Origin: Opitutales bacterium
Lineage (GTDB): Bacteria; Verrucomicrobiota; Verrucomicrobiia; Opitutales; Seribacteraceae
Direction of reading: 5' to 3'
NCBI GenBank assembly: GCA_029254745.1
Contig: JAQWWZ010000031.1
Span: forward strand, 1 to 64,000
Length of the DNA stretch: 64,000 nt
Shown: positions 45,605 through 55,552 of the stretch, piece after piece
How positions within the stretch are numbered: position 1 is the stretch's first letter
How the letters are laid out: each line of letters begins with the position of its first letter
Program-made: the position numbers and the translations under genes
Notes under the pieces: generated by a model
Databases searched by the model: none
What the model was told of the DNA's origin: nothing
Seen by the model: only the letters and a program-made list of their open reading frames with translations

Positions 45605-46939
45605 GTGAACTTAGAAATAAAGGAAGCGGGCACAGCTCGCAAAATTGCCACCGTAAGCTTCGACGCTAATGAAGTTTCAGAAAAAGAGAATCATGCTTGT
45701 CGCGAAATCAGTCGTGTGGCAAACATCCCAGGATTTCGGAAGGGAAAGGCTCCAACATCCATCATCCGAAAGAAGTTCTCCAAGGAATTAAAAGATGAAC
45801 TAAATCGGAAAATTTCGACCGAAGCATACGAGGCGGTACTTGCCGAGAAAAACCTACGGGTATATTCTATCCTCAAGGTTGATGCCGGTGACTTGTCGGT
45901 AGGAAACCCCGCCAATGTAGAGGTAACTATCGACATCGAACCTGAGTTTGAACTCCCGGAATTTGAAAAGTTTGAGCTTACCACTTCCCCCATCGATGTA
46001 AGCGAAGACGATGTAGAAAGCGAACTCAAGTCGCTTTGCGACCAACGTGCATCCTTTGATGTTGTCGAAAGAAAAGCCAAAGAAAGTGATTATGTGAAAT
46101 GCTCTTACGAAGGTAAAGTGGGGGATGACCTGATTGCCGAATTAGTTCCAGATAAACCCATGTATGGCAAACAAAGCAATACATGGGAAGAAGCAGGACA
46201 GGTAAAAGGCCTTGGTGTGGATGCTATCGCTCAGGGTGTCATTGGAATGGCGAAAGACGACAAGACTGTGGTTGAAGCAAAATTTGAGGATGATTTTGAG
46301 GTCGCTCCTCTAGCTGGAAAATCAGCTTCTTACAGCCTGGAGGTCCATGAAGTGCGTGAAAAGAAGGCACCCAAGCCAGATTCCAAAGAATTCCTTGAGT
46401 CTTTAAAAGTCGAAAAACTTGAAGACTTAAAAGACAAAATAAAAAAAGACTTAGAAACAAGAAAAGGTCATGAAAACGAAAATTCTAAACGTCAACAGGT
46501 GACTCAGAAGATTCTAGAAATGCCCGACTTCCCTCTTCCACAACAAGCTGTCGAGGACGAGTCGAAAAATATTTTTCAAAACAATGTCCAGCGTGCCCTC
46601 CAAGGAGGTACAAAACAGGAACAGATTGAAGAAAAAAGGGATGAACTTTGGAAGCAGTCTCAAACTCAGGCAGAAGCAAGAGTCAAACTGACCCTAACCT
46701 TAGGAAAAGTTGCAGAACAAGAAAAAGTCGAGGTAAGCAATGAAGATCTTGCCCAAGCAGCAACTAGAGAAGCAATGATGATGAGGAAGGACCCTTCCGA
46801 GTACGTCAAGGCATTGTCACAGGACCGTGTAAGGCTAAATCGCTTTAGGCAAGACATCTTGCACGACAAAGCCCTAGAACTTGTTGTAGCAAAAGGTATT
46901 GAGAAAGTTTGTGAAATTGACGAAGAGCATACAGACTAA
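45605..46939 (+). CDS. tig: Trigger factor chaperone
   Basis: The 444-residue protein binds nascent chains at the ribosome exit. The N-terminal ribosome-binding domain has the signature in [19 protein letters not shown] (about 39-57), followed by a FKBP-type domain (about 150-235) and a long helical C-terminal chaperone domain (about 255-430). It starts at GTG without a Shine-Dalgarno. The FKBP part lacks the usual 'F...G......G' core in clear form, so isomerase activity is uncertain. It leads the tig-clpP-clpX operon. Confidence 0.95.
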   Translation: MNLEIKEAGTARKIATVSFDANEVSEKENHACREISRVANIPGFRKGKAPTSIIRKKFSKELKDELNRKISTEAYEAVLAEKNLRVYSILKVDAGDLSVGNPANVEVTIDIEPEFELPEFEKFELTTSPIDVSEDDVESELKSLCDQRASFDVVERKAKESDYVKCSYEGKVGDDLIAELVPDKPMYGKQSNTWEEAGQVKGLGVDAIAQGVIGMAKDDKTVVEAKFEDDFEVAPLAGKSASYSLEVHEVREKKAPKPDSKEFLESLKVEKLEDLKDKIKKDLETRKGHENENSKRQQVTQKILEMPDFPLPQQAVEDESKNIFQNNVQRALQGGTKQEQIEEKRDELWKQSQTQAEARVKLTLTLGKVAEQEKVEVSNEDLAQAATREAMMMRKDPSEYVKALSQDRVRLNRFRQDILHDKALELVVAKGIEKVCEIDEEHTD

Positions 46940-46952
46940 GTATTATTTTATT

Positions 46953-47552
46953 ATGGGAGCTTATTTGCCACTACCGCATGTTTATGAACGAGAAGGTCGC
47001 CAGGAGCGATCTTGGGATATTTACAGCCGATTGCTAAGAGACCGAATTGTTTTTATCGGCACACCAATAGACGATTTTGTTGCAAACTCGATTATCGCAC
47101 AGTTACTTTTCCTGCAAATGGAAGATCCTAAAAAAGACATCCATGTCTACATTAACTCCCCAGGAGGAAGTGTATCCGACGGAATGGCTATCTACGACAC
47201 CTTGAACTTTATGCAGTGTGATATTGTAACCTACTGCATTGGAATGACGGCAAGCATGAGCACAGTGCTGCTGGCTGCGGGAACGCCCGGAAAAAGATTT
47301 GCCCTTCCTAATAGTCGAGTAATGATTCACCAACCAAGTGGTGGTGCAGGGGGGCAAACTTCAGATATCACAATTGCAGCCAAAGAAATTCTTAGGTGGA
47401 GAAAGACGATCAATGAGATTTTATCCAAACACAGTGGTAAAGAAGTTAAACAAATTGAGCAAGATTCCGACCGTGATTATTACATGACCGCTGATGAAGC
47501 ACAGTCTTATGGTCTCGTAGACGAAGTTATTTCTCAGAAACCCAGTAAGTAA
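46953..47552 (+). CDS. clpP: ATP-dependent Clp protease proteolytic subunit
   Basis: The 199-residue protein is the serine peptidase core of the ClpXP machine. The catalytic Ser101 is in [11 protein letters not shown], His126 in [10 protein letters not shown] and the Asp near 175 in QDSDRDYYM. The oxyanion region [11 protein letters not shown] is intact. The common GMAASMGA box reads TASMST here, a small change next to the nucleophile. The ATG at 46953 begins [14 protein letters not shown]; an upstream in-frame start inside tig is not needed. It is 13 bases after tig. Confidence 0.96.
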   Translation: MGAYLPLPHVYEREGRQERSWDIYSRLLRDRIVFIGTPIDDFVANSIIAQLLFLQMEDPKKDIHVYINSPGGSVSDGMAIYDTLNFMQCDIVTYCIGMTASMSTVLLAAGTPGKRFALPNSRVMIHQPSGGAGGQTSDITIAAKEILRWRKTINEILSKHSGKEVKQIEQDSDRDYYMTADEAQSYGLVDEVISQKPSK

Positions 47553-48857
47553 TTGGCTAAACCCTCTAAAATAAATTTTTGTTCTTTTTGCGGAAAACCT
47601 CAGCAAGAAGTAAAAAAAATGATAGCTGGTCCTGCCAGCGTATTCATTTGTGATTCATGTGTTCGTGTCTGCAAAACTATTGTTGACCGTGAACTTGGAG
47701 AGCAAGATAAAAAAGAGAAAGAAAAAAAAGGTTCAACAAAGCCCTTCTTCAATCTCCAAAAACCAAGGGATATAAAAGCCCATCTGGATGATCACATTAT
47801 TGGTCAGGAACACGCGAAAAAGGTTTTATCTGTAGCTGTACATAACCATTACAAACGACTTTCATCTGAGTTGGGTATTAATCCAAGCATTGACTCTAAA
47901 CAATTTATGGTCCCTGAGCTGGAAGATGTGGAAATTGAAAAGAGTAATGTTTTACTCATTGGACCGACAGGCAGTGGTAAAACGTTTCTGGCACGGACAT
48001 TGGCCAAGATGCTTGATGTACCTTTTGCTATTGCAGACGCCACTACCCTCACTGAAGCCGGCTACGTTGGAGATGATGTAGAAAATATAGTTCTTCGACT
48101 TTTGCAGTCTGCAGATCAAGATGTAGAAAAAGCTCAGTGTGGCATCATTTATGTCGATGAGATTGATAAAATTGGTCGCAAAACAGACAATGTTTCTATC
48201 ACCCGCGATGTTTCAGGGGAAGGCGTGCAGCAAGCGTTACTCAAGATTCTTGAAGGTACGGTTTGTAATGTCCCGCCTCAGGGAGGCAGAAAGCATCCAA
48301 ATCAAGAATATATCCAACTAGATACTTCGAATATCTTATTTATTTGTGGTGGAGCATTTATAGATCTAGATCAAATTGTTGAACAACGAACAGGTTCGAA
48401 AACAGTAGGTTACTCTGCAACTGCTCACAAGGACTCTGCTGAATTACTTTCTGAAGTTAGACCGGAAGATTTGGTTAAATATGGTCTAATCCCCGAATTC
48501 ATCGGACGATTGCCAGTACTCTCCCTGCTTGAAGAACTGAGTCGCGATGAACTCGTAAAAGTTTTAAGAGACACCCAAAACTCTCTTCTTAAGCAATACC
48601 AAAAGCTGTTTATTATGGAGGGTGCTGAATTACGATTTACTAAAGAGGCAGTGCATGCCATCGCTGACAAAGCTATCCTGATGAAGACAGGTGCTCGTGC
48701 ACTTCGATCGATCATGGAAGATATCATGTTAGATATAATGTACAATCTGCCAAATATAGATCACCCCGTTGAGGTAGTTATTTCTGCCGGCGTTGTTAAA
48801 GGAAAGTCGAAGGCTAAGGTTACCGATATTGCTGTCAGAAAAAAAGACGCAGCCTGA
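47553..48857 (+). CDS. clpX: ATP-dependent Clp protease ATPase subunit ClpX
   Basis: ClpX unfolds substrates for ClpP. The N-terminal zinc-binding domain (CSFCGK and [10 protein letters not shown], four Cys) and the AAA+ module with Walker [12 protein letters not shown], Walker [12 protein letters not shown], the pore-loop GYVGDD and the IGF-like ClpP-binding region are in order over 434 residues. The start is TTG placed directly after the clpP TAA with no space, so translation probably restarts after clpP. I see no Shine-Dalgarno. Confidence 0.96.
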   Translation: MAKPSKINFCSFCGKPQQEVKKMIAGPASVFICDSCVRVCKTIVDRELGEQDKKEKEKKGSTKPFFNLQKPRDIKAHLDDHIIGQEHAKKVLSVAVHNHYKRLSSELGINPSIDSKQFMVPELEDVEIEKSNVLLIGPTGSGKTFLARTLAKMLDVPFAIADATTLTEAGYVGDDVENIVLRLLQSADQDVEKAQCGIIYVDEIDKIGRKTDNVSITRDVSGEGVQQALLKILEGTVCNVPPQGGRKHPNQEYIQLDTSNILFICGGAFIDLDQIVEQRTGSKTVGYSATAHKDSAELLSEVRPEDLVKYGLIPEFIGRLPVLSLLEELSRDELVKVLRDTQNSLLKQYQKLFIMEGAELRFTKEAVHAIADKAILMKTGARALRSIMEDIMLDIMYNLPNIDHPVEVVISAGVVKGKSKAKVTDIAVRKKDAA

Positions 48858-48864
48858 CACCTTT

Positions 48865-50496
48865 TCACCGAGGAATAGTTAATACACTATTCCTGAAGTT
48901 ATTATCAGGGTTTAGGTCCTTGTTTCCAACCAGCTTTAATCTACTCGTAATCTGAACCCCTTCTATTGCACTAGAACTTTCCAAGTATAGCTTTTCACTC
49001 CTGGTTTGGCCCGGTTCCATATTGGTAAAAAGAAATTTTCTTTTGATTCCCTTGTAACTAACATCTAAAGTCATCTCATTAATCCAAGATGAGCCTTGAT
49101 TTTGGACAGTCACCAAAAATGGCACCGTACCACTACCTGATATACGAGATAATGTTTCAGGATCAAAATAATAACCGACGAATGCAGCATCATAATATTT
49201 CTTATTGTTTCTGTTTATGATTCTTTCCAAATTTAGGGCACCGTGACCGCTTCGCTCATCAAAACCAGGTTTCTCCGTTTCATTTGCATAGTTGAAGAGA
49301 AGCTCTTTCATTTGCTCCGGAGACAAAAAAGGATGCTTAGAAAGCTCGGACAAGATAGCACCTGAAACAAATGCAGTTGCCGAAGATGTACCATTTAAAA
49401 CTGCATATTCGTTACCTTCATATGCGCCAATCACATCAACACCTGGAGCCGCAATATCCACTCCCTCACCAAAGTTGGAAAAAGTGGCAACACTGCCAGT
49501 GGAGTTTAAAGCTGAAACACCAATTACATCATGGTATTTGGCCGGATATGAAACCTGTGAAAAACCATCATTCCCTGACGCGGCTACAAGAAAAACATCT
49601 TTATTTTTAGCATAACTTATTGCATTCTCTAGCATTCTACTGGGTCTATTCCCGCCCAGGCTCAGATTAATTACATCCACTCCCATATCAACTGCTGTAA
49701 CGATGGCCTCAGATAAAGTGAACACATTACCCTCCCCTTTTTCACTAAGCACCTCAATCGAAATGATTTTTGTACCAGGTGCAATTCCTTGAAAATCATC
49801 CGTAGAAGCAGCAACGATAGATGCAATAGCGGTACCATGACCAGAGCTCTCAACCCTGTGAGGCTCATCTAGGAATGAAACAACCTCTCTTTCTACATGA
49901 GCTAGAGATGGATGAGAAAAGTCTATAACAGAATCAATTATTGCAAGGGTAGTTCCCTGCCCCCATGCACTTCGATCTTCATATAAACTTAGCCACTGAT
50001 CTACAGTCTTAGGTTTATGTAAGGTTAGATCATTTTCCAACACTTTTGGCTTTTGTGGCCTGTAGACAGAATGGTTGATCTCAAGATCATTAAGAACTTT
50101 TTTGGCACTTAGCGCCTTGGATGCCTGGACTGGATCAATGACTCGCATACGGGCAGTTAAAATCTGAGGAATAGAAGATCGCAACTCAAGCCCCTTAGAG
50201 TCCAAATCCTGAAGGAAACTAGACATTGCTTGAAGTGAGGTGAAGCTGAGTGCAAAATCATTAAACTTTTTATTCTCGAGCAATTGCCTCAAGGAATGAG
50301 AAGTTGGGAAAGTTGGAAGCAAGCCCTTATTTTCTTTAAGATAAGGGCTCTGCAAGCCTTCAATCGATGGAGAGATAGGTGCTTTAACCTGAAGTAACTT
50401 ATCTATGACAAGATCCCATTTAGATTGATAAATGAAACTTGCTAAAAATAAAAAAAATGAAACTAAAATAAAAAAAACGATAAAGCGTCTTCTCAT
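48865..50496 (-). CDS. Exported subtilisin-like serine protease
   Basis: The 543-residue product has an N-terminal hydrophobic segment (about 5-22), a prodomain-like region to about 165 and an S8 protease domain: catalytic Asp in LAIIDSVIDFSHPS (about 188), His in SSGHGTAIA (about 217), oxyanion Asn in AASGNDG and Ser in NGTSSATAFVSG (about 367), where GTSS replaces the usual GTSM. A C-terminal beta-domain of CARDB style (VTVQNQGSSWINEM) follows. It is likely periplasmic or membrane-anchored. It ends eight bases from clpX on the other strand. Confidence 0.88.
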   Translation of the reverse strand: MRRRFIVFFILVSFFLFLASFIYQSKWDLVIDKLLQVKAPISPSIEGLQSPYLKENKGLLPTFPTSHSLRQLLENKKFNDFALSFTSLQAMSSFLQDLDSKGLELRSSIPQILTARMRVIDPVQASKALSAKKVLNDLEINHSVYRPQKPKVLENDLTLHKPKTVDQWLSLYEDRSAWGQGTTLAIIDSVIDFSHPSLAHVEREVVSFLDEPHRVESSGHGTAIASIVAASTDDFQGIAPGTKIISIEVLSEKGEGNVFTLSEAIVTAVDMGVDVINLSLGGNRPSRMLENAISYAKNKDVFLVAASGNDGFSQVSYPAKYHDVIGVSALNSTGSVATFSNFGEGVDIAAPGVDVIGAYEGNEYAVLNGTSSATAFVSGAILSELSKHPFLSPEQMKELLFNYANETEKPGFDERSGHGALNLERIINRNNKKYYDAAFVGYYFDPETLSRISGSGTVPFLVTVQNQGSSWINEMTLDVSYKGIKRKFLFTNMEPGQTRSEKLYLESSSAIEGVQITSRLKLVGNKDLNPDNNFRNSVLTIPR

Positions 50497-50560
50497 AACA
50501 TTCGACTCTCGCTTATCTGTAGAAACCGAGCAAGATGAAAGATATTTCTGATATTTTATT

Positions 50561-51583
50561 TTGAAAAATAGGATTCTTATTGTCGGCCACGGCTTATCAG
50601 GTGCACTGCTCGCTCAAGCTTTTCTGAAAAAAAACCAAATGGTTGATGTATGTGAAGCGAACCTACCATATCATGCGAGTAAGGTAGCTGCAGGGTTAGT
50701 AAACCCTTTGATTGGTCCAAAACTCAATCCTCCAACAGATCTTGATGAATGCCTAACTGAAATAAATAACTTCACCAATTATTTTCAGCAAATATGTGGA
50801 GTGCAGTTTTATGAACCCATCCCATTGTTTAGGGTATTTAAGACTCAAAAACAGTCTGACTTATGGAAAAAGAGATCAATAACCTACCCTGATTTATGCG
50901 TTCAGCAGAAAATTTTAGATCAAAAAGAAGCTGCTCATCACCATATAAACGCTCCGTATGGGGTGGGTGTGACTAATTGTACAAGGCTCCACATTTCTTC
51001 TTTCCTTGCATACTCAGAGCATCTGCTAAAAGAGGCAGATCATTGGATAACTGGACTTAACGCCTATGAAGAAAAAAACTATGACAAAATTATTTTTTGC
51101 GAAGGCTTTAGGGTGATGTACAATCCATGGTTTTCAAATATTCCAATCGCACCGGTTAGAGGTGAAATACTTGGAGTCGATTCATCCCTGGATACGAGTG
51201 TAAGTAACGGAACATGGGCGATACCCATTGCCGACAACCATTTCCTCGCAGGCTCCACCTGGGACCACAAAGTCATTGAAGCTGGGCCTAGCGCTGAGGG
51301 AAAAGCACAAATTTTGAAAGCACTAGATTTTATTTCCGTTGATACTAAGAAGGTTTCAAAACAATTTAGTGGTGTGCGAACTGGAACACTTGACCGAAAT
51401 CCTATTCTCGGTTGTCATCAAGAAAATAAGAAATTCTATATTTTTAACGGATTTGGATCAAGGGGCTCCACAACCATACCCCTGTATGCAAAACAAATGG
51501 TCGAATATGTTCTCAATTGTACGCCCCTTCCTACAAGAGTGGACATGACAAGGTTCAATAAATTGAATCATCTAGCTCAATGA
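50561..51583 (+). CDS. FAD-dependent oxidoreductase, MnmL/MnmC1-like
   Basis: The 340-residue product is a DAO-type flavoenzyme with RILIVGHGLSGALLAQAF (about 4-21) for FAD and a C-terminal GVRTGTLDRNPILG and NGFGSRGSTTIPLYA stretch typical of the MnmC oxidase/ThiO-like group. In tRNA wobble modification, MnmC1-type enzymes convert cmnm5-uridine to nm5-uridine. The next gene, overlapping by four bases, looks like MnmM, which methylates nm5-uridine, so I infer this is the matching oxidase (MnmL). Glycine oxidase is the alternative. It starts at TTG. Confidence 0.65.
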   Translation: MKNRILIVGHGLSGALLAQAFLKKNQMVDVCEANLPYHASKVAAGLVNPLIGPKLNPPTDLDECLTEINNFTNYFQQICGVQFYEPIPLFRVFKTQKQSDLWKKRSITYPDLCVQQKILDQKEAAHHHINAPYGVGVTNCTRLHISSFLAYSEHLLKEADHWITGLNAYEEKNYDKIIFCEGFRVMYNPWFSNIPIAPVRGEILGVDSSLDTSVSNGTWAIPIADNHFLAGSTWDHKVIEAGPSAEGKAQILKALDFISVDTKKVSKQFSGVRTGTLDRNPILGCHQENKKFYIFNGFGSRGSTTIPLYAKQMVEYVLNCTPLPTRVDMTRFNKLNHLAQ

Positions 51584-52143
51584 AATTAACCGAACTAGCT
51601 CATGAAATTTTATTTCCGCATCTCTTATTCGGGGATTGTGCCGTAGATATGACCGCGGGTAATGGCTTGGATACTCTATTCCTATCCAAATTGGTTGGCG
51701 AAAGCGGACATATATTCAGCTTCGACATCCAAAAAGCAGCAATCGAGCAAACCAATAAATTAATGTCTGAAAACCAGCAAATATCCAATTACAGATTAAT
51801 TCATTCCTGCCACACCAAGATTGAGGAGAAAATTCCACATTCCTTTTTTCAAAAAATTAAAGCGATTACTTTTAATCTCGGATACCTGCCAACATCAAAC
51901 AAAACAATTATCACTACACCCCAGTCTACTCGTTATGCGGTAGAAAAATCATATGAATGGATGGCCCATGATGGAGTGATGACTATCCTTGCATACCGAG
52001 GCCATGCAGGCGGTGCAGATGAAACAGAAACTATAACTGATTGGGCAAATAGAGTGCCTGTACATCATGAAATGATTACAGGAAATAATTCGCCAGAATC
52101 ACCTGTTCTATTTGTTATAAAAAAATCAGAAAGGTTTAATTAA
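51580..52143 (+). CDS. SAM methyltransferase, MnmM/YtqB-like
   Basis: The 187-residue class I methyltransferase has the SAM motif DMTAGNGLDTLFL (about 23-35), the acidic loop FSFDIQKAAIEQT and TFNLGYLPTSNK (about 96-107), which is the hallmark of the YtqB/MnmM family: 'NLGYLP.g.k'. MnmM makes mnm5-uridine from nm5-uridine at the tRNA wobble position in bacteria that lack the methylase half of MnmC. ATGA overlap with the oxidoreductase suggests a joint pathway. Its 3' end overlaps fabV on the other strand by 18 bases. Confidence 0.72.
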   Translation: MKLTELAHEILFPHLLFGDCAVDMTAGNGLDTLFLSKLVGESGHIFSFDIQKAAIEQTNKLMSENQQISNYRLIHSCHTKIEEKIPHSFFQKIKAITFNLGYLPTSNKTIITTPQSTRYAVEKSYEWMAHDGVMTILAYRGHAGGADETETITDWANRVPVHHEMITGNNSPESPVLFVIKKSERFN

Positions 52144-53313
52144 GTCGATGTCCTCTTGATAGTCCACTCTAGGGTGAGCAAATCCAAACAATTTAAGGAA
52201 TTCTGTTTGGTATTCTTCAAAGGCTGTTAAATCATTCAAATTAGACGATTCAACTTGCGGCCATAACTTAATAATTTCTTGCTGTATATCATCCTTCATT
52301 TCCAAGTCATCCAGTCGGATACGCCCTGATGAATCTACTTTAACTTGATCAGTCTCAGAGAAAAGAAAATCACTAAACAATCGAGCAGTCTGCTCTATAC
52401 ACCCTTCATGAGAACCTGCTGCTCTCATGATCTTAAAAAGAATGGAGACATACAAGGGAACAACAGGAATTGCAGAACTGGCCTGGGTAACGACAGCTTT
52501 ATTTACTGACACAAAAGATCGCCCCGCCACTTTATTCTTAAGAAGTAAGTTTAAGTCGTGGGCACTATTCTCGAGATGTTCCTTCGCACGACCGATTGTA
52601 CCATTGCGGTAAATGGGTTGGGTTACCTGTGGTCCGATGTAGGAGTAGGCAATATTTACGCAACCTGGAGCTAATAAATCCTCTTTGAGAAGCCTCTTGG
52701 TCCAAAGGGTCCAGTCATCTCCTCCCATTACTTTCTCAGTGCTTTCAATCTCAGCATCAGATGCGGGATTTATAACCACTTCCTTAACTTCTTTTTTGTC
52801 GGTATCGAGAGTCTTATTTTTGTAGACAGAACCAATAGGTTTCAGACATGCACGGTATGTCTGCCCATCGGTTGGGTCTGTCCGGCGAGGAGAAGCAAGA
52901 CTATAAATAACGAGGTCAAACTTCCCCATTTCTTTTGCTTTTTGTATCACCTCATCCTTACAGGCTTGGGAAAAGGCATCCCCATTGACATCTACAGCAC
53001 GAATTCCCGCTTCACAAGAGAGCTTCTGAAACGCCATGGAATTATAAAACCCAGCACTCGCTGGTTTATCTTCCTTGGGCGGGCGCTCAAAATAAACTCC
53101 TAAGGTTTCAGCTCCAGCAGAAAAGGCGGCAGATACACGACTGGAAAGCCCGTAGCCAGTGGAAGCACCAATTACCAATACTCGTTTTGGTTTTTTGGGG
53201 CCTGAAATTAGATTCTCTTTAGCATGATTGATTTGATCACGAATATTCTCCAGGCAACCCATCGGGTGTGAAGTTATACAAACGAATCCTTTAATTCTTG
53301 GCTTAATAATCAT
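52126..53313 (-). CDS. fabV: Trans-2-enoyl-CoA/ACP reductase FabV
   Basis: FabV is the NADH-dependent enoyl reductase of fatty acid synthesis, replacing FabI. The 395-residue protein has an N-terminal Rossmann motif (VLVIGASTGYGLSSRVS, about 45-61) and the catalytic Tyr-x8-Lys equivalent in CVNIAYSYIGPQVTQPIY with GTIGRAK. The longer family-specific N-terminus with HPMGCLENI is present. FabV enzymes are naturally triclosan-tolerant; that is family knowledge. The stop overlaps the convergent methyltransferase gene. Confidence 0.95.
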   Translation of the reverse strand: MIIKPRIKGFVCITSHPMGCLENIRDQINHAKENLISGPKKPKRVLVIGASTGYGLSSRVSAAFSAGAETLGVYFERPPKEDKPASAGFYNSMAFQKLSCEAGIRAVDVNGDAFSQACKDEVIQKAKEMGKFDLVIYSLASPRRTDPTDGQTYRACLKPIGSVYKNKTLDTDKKEVKEVVINPASDAEIESTEKVMGGDDWTLWTKRLLKEDLLAPGCVNIAYSYIGPQVTQPIYRNGTIGRAKEHLENSAHDLNLLLKNKVAGRSFVSVNKAVVTQASSAIPVVPLYVSILFKIMRAAGSHEGCIEQTARLFSDFLFSETDQVKVDSSGRIRLDDLEMKDDIQQEIIKLWPQVESSNLNDLTAFEEYQTEFLKLFGFAHPRVDYQEDIDLIKPF

Positions 53314-53349
53314 GATTCTTTTTTATCACTATTGACTAAATTAAAGAAG

Positions 53350-53355
53350 TATAAT
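53350..53355 (+). promoter_or_regulatory. Consensus -10 box before the DciA-like gene
   Basis: A perfect TATAAT lies 19 bases before the ATG at 53375, so the leader would be only about a dozen bases. The -35 region is unclear: a TTGACT upstream is too close at 12 bases. Confidence 0.3.
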
Positions 53356-53374
53356 TTTGCTAAGTGGATCATCC

Positions 53375-53752
53375 ATGGCATATCCAAAAAAAAAGAAATA
53401 CATCGAGACTGATTTAATTGCTAATTTCATGGGACTACCGAGTGCCGATAAAACTATGTTTTTATCCCCACCGAAATCAATTAATGCAGTCATTGAAAAA
53501 GCCTGGAGTGATTGGTCAATTGGAAGTAAAATTTCTCCAGAACAAGTCATCTCTCAACATTGGAATAAGGTTGTTGGAAATTCATTATCAACAAAATGTG
53601 CTCCCGATAGAATCGACAAGAGTGGCAAGCTGTATATTCGGTCGGCAAGTGGACCGATCAAGCAAGAATTGTCTTTTATAAAAAAGCAGATTCATTCAAG
53701 AATCTCTAAATTAAAAGGGTGCGAAATGATCAAGGAAATCAAAATTTGCTAA
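53375..53752 (+). CDS. dciA: DciA-like (DUF721) replicative helicase loader
   Basis: The 125-residue product (from the ATG at 53375) has the DUF721 C-terminal KH-like domain: VISQHWNKVVGNSLSTKCAP, then SGKLYIRSASGPIKQELSF and a final IKEIKI strand. DciA helps load the replicative helicase in bacteria without DnaC. A 50-residue basic N-terminus (AYPKKKKYIE) precedes it. An earlier in-frame TTG at 53357 is less likely. It ends one base from the POT transporter gene. Confidence 0.78.
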   Translation: MAYPKKKKYIETDLIANFMGLPSADKTMFLSPPKSINAVIEKAWSDWSIGSKISPEQVISQHWNKVVGNSLSTKCAPDRIDKSGKLYIRSASGPIKQELSFIKKQIHSRISKLKGCEMIKEIKIC

Positions 53753-53753
53753 C

Positions 53754-55193
53754 TCAGTGGAAATAGTCGACCGTTTTGTAACGGGATGCAACCAACCTAA
53801 AAAGCAAGGCAGAAAGGCACACCAGAATCGTCCAAAACCAAAATTCTGATGCTCCTGGAAGTAATGAGTTTCCATTCTGGTCTATAAGAAAAAACTTAAC
53901 ACCCGAAGCTACATAGTTCCCGAAAGAAACTGTTAAGAGAAAGAGTGCCATCACTACTGACTTCAAGGATTTTGGTGCTTGAGTATATGCAAACTCTAAG
54001 CAAGTGATTGAAACTAATATCTCAGAGATAGTTAAGACAAGACAGGCTAGAACTTGCCACATCACACTTGGCTGCAATCCATCGTCTACCTTCATCTGAA
54101 TCCATGAGACCATAGCAAAAGATAACCCCATAACCCATAAGCCAAATCGCATCTTACCAAGGGGATTGATCGTAAAATATTTTTCAAAAAAAGGATAAAC
54201 AAAAGAAGAAAAACAAGGAATAAGAATTAAAATAAATAGCGGATTCCAAACTGCAGAGACTTGGGATGCCAGCATTTCCATTCCACCAACCCAAGGTATC
54301 CAATCTGGAATCGTCCGATCAAGGCTTCTCGCTTGGACTTGCCACAATGTACCAATTTGATCAAAGAGTGCCCAAAACAAAATAACGAAAGAAAATATAA
54401 GCGAAAGCCTCAGCAATATTTTGATATTTTCTGGGGAAAAAGTTTCACGAAATAAAGAAATACCTCTCGGCGGGATATGGGTAAAATCTTTTCTACCTAG
54501 CCAAAAAATTAAAGTAGCAACAGCCATTAACACGCCGGGTAAACCAAATGCATAATGATGACCGAATATAACATCACCCATATCTCTTGGTCCGACGAAC
54601 CATGAAGTATAAGGGTAAATTGTTTCCCCAAGAGAACCTTCAACTCTTCTGGCTTCAAGCAAGAAAGGGGTCAACAATCCTGAAGCAAATGCACCAAGGT
54701 TAATGGAGAAATAAAACCACCCAAAAACCTTTGTAATGAGATGCTTATTCCGATCGCAGAACTGATCACCAACATGAGATGAAACACAGGGTTTTATCCC
54801 CCCCGATCCAATCGCTATCAGCAAAAGGCCTCCCAGTAGCCACAGCCTTGTATCTCCCCAAATACCCATGAAAGCAAGGCAACCATGCCCCAGGCAGTAA
54901 CAAAGTGACAGAATTATGATGGTTTTATATTTGCCCCAAAATGCATCAGCAACAAAGCCCCCTATAATCGGGAAAAAATAGGCTGAACCCACAAATAAAT
55001 GTACCCATGCTTCGGCTGATTTTTCACCCAAAACTCCGAGCGTTCCATCTGGTTGGGTAAGGTACAATGTCATGTAAGCCAACAAAATGCTACGCATTCC
55101 ATAAAAAGAAAACCGCTCGGCTACTTCATTACCAATAATGAATGGTATACCAGGGGGAAGGCGACTGGTAATAAGTGGTGAATGCCTGGACAT
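53754..55193 (-). CDS. POT-family proton-peptide symporter
   Basis: The 479-residue membrane protein is a peptide MFS transporter. The N-terminal GNEVAERFSFYGMRSILLAY holds the ExxER-like motif of the POT family, then IGGFVADAFWGKYKTI and FYFSINLGAFASG carry the PTR2 signatures. About 12-14 membrane segments are visible. It probably imports di- and tripeptides. The gene is preceded by a small membrane protein gene with one base between. Confidence 0.9.
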   Translation of the reverse strand: MSRHSPLITSRLPPGIPFIIGNEVAERFSFYGMRSILLAYMTLYLTQPDGTLGVLGEKSAEAWVHLFVGSAYFFPIIGGFVADAFWGKYKTIIILSLCYCLGHGCLAFMGIWGDTRLWLLGGLLLIAIGSGGIKPCVSSHVGDQFCDRNKHLITKVFGWFYFSINLGAFASGLLTPFLLEARRVEGSLGETIYPYTSWFVGPRDMGDVIFGHHYAFGLPGVLMAVATLIFWLGRKDFTHIPPRGISLFRETFSPENIKILLRLSLIFSFVILFWALFDQIGTLWQVQARSLDRTIPDWIPWVGGMEMLASQVSAVWNPLFILILIPCFSSFVYPFFEKYFTINPLGKMRFGLWVMGLSFAMVSWIQMKVDDGLQPSVMWQVLACLVLTISEILVSITCLEFAYTQAPKSLKSVVMALFLLTVSFGNYVASGVKFFLIDQNGNSLLPGASEFWFWTILVCLSALLFRLVASRYKTVDYFH

Positions 55194-55194
55194 T

Positions 55195-55467
55195 CTAGTT
55201 GCGAAGAAAATCGTCTTCTTTTTTTCGCCTTTTTAATTCATCATCTAGATCGTTTAAAATTGCATTTTTTTCATTCATTGAAGAGTCTTTATCTGAGTCG
55301 AATGGTGAAGGATCCATTTCTTTAAAAAAGTTTAAATAAACATTAAAGGCTATACCTACAGAACATAAAGCTACTGTTATAACAAAATATTCATCTTGAA
55401 AAAAAGACAGAATAAAAAGAAAAACAAATAAAATTAAATTTATAAATTCTAATTTTTGGATAGACAT
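55195..55467 (-). CDS. Small membrane protein, unknown
   Basis: The 90-residue product has two hydrophobic segments (about 10-23 and 28-48) and a charged C-terminal tail rich in Lys, Asp and Glu (LNDDLDDELKRRKKEDDF). No family is recognised. It precedes the POT transporter gene by one base and so may be translated together with it. Confidence 0.55.
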   Translation of the reverse strand: MSIQKLEFINLILFVFLFILSFFQDEYFVITVALCSVGIAFNVYLNFFKEMDPSPFDSDKDSSMNEKNAILNDLDDELKRRKKEDDFLRN

Positions 55468-55552
55468 AATTTTTTCTTTTTTCTTGTCTTATAATTTTGA
55501 AGATTTACAAAATGCTCTTTGCATTACCTGTGGGTTTCATTAAATCACTGCT

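Noticed and set aside
45126..45608. 160-codon plus-strand frame
   Set aside because: It overlaps the membrane-anchored protein gene in another frame and has an unlikely composition.
46899..46952. Upstream in-frame start of clpP inside tig
   Set aside because: The family begins at [14 protein letters not shown]; the added residues are tig sequence in another frame.
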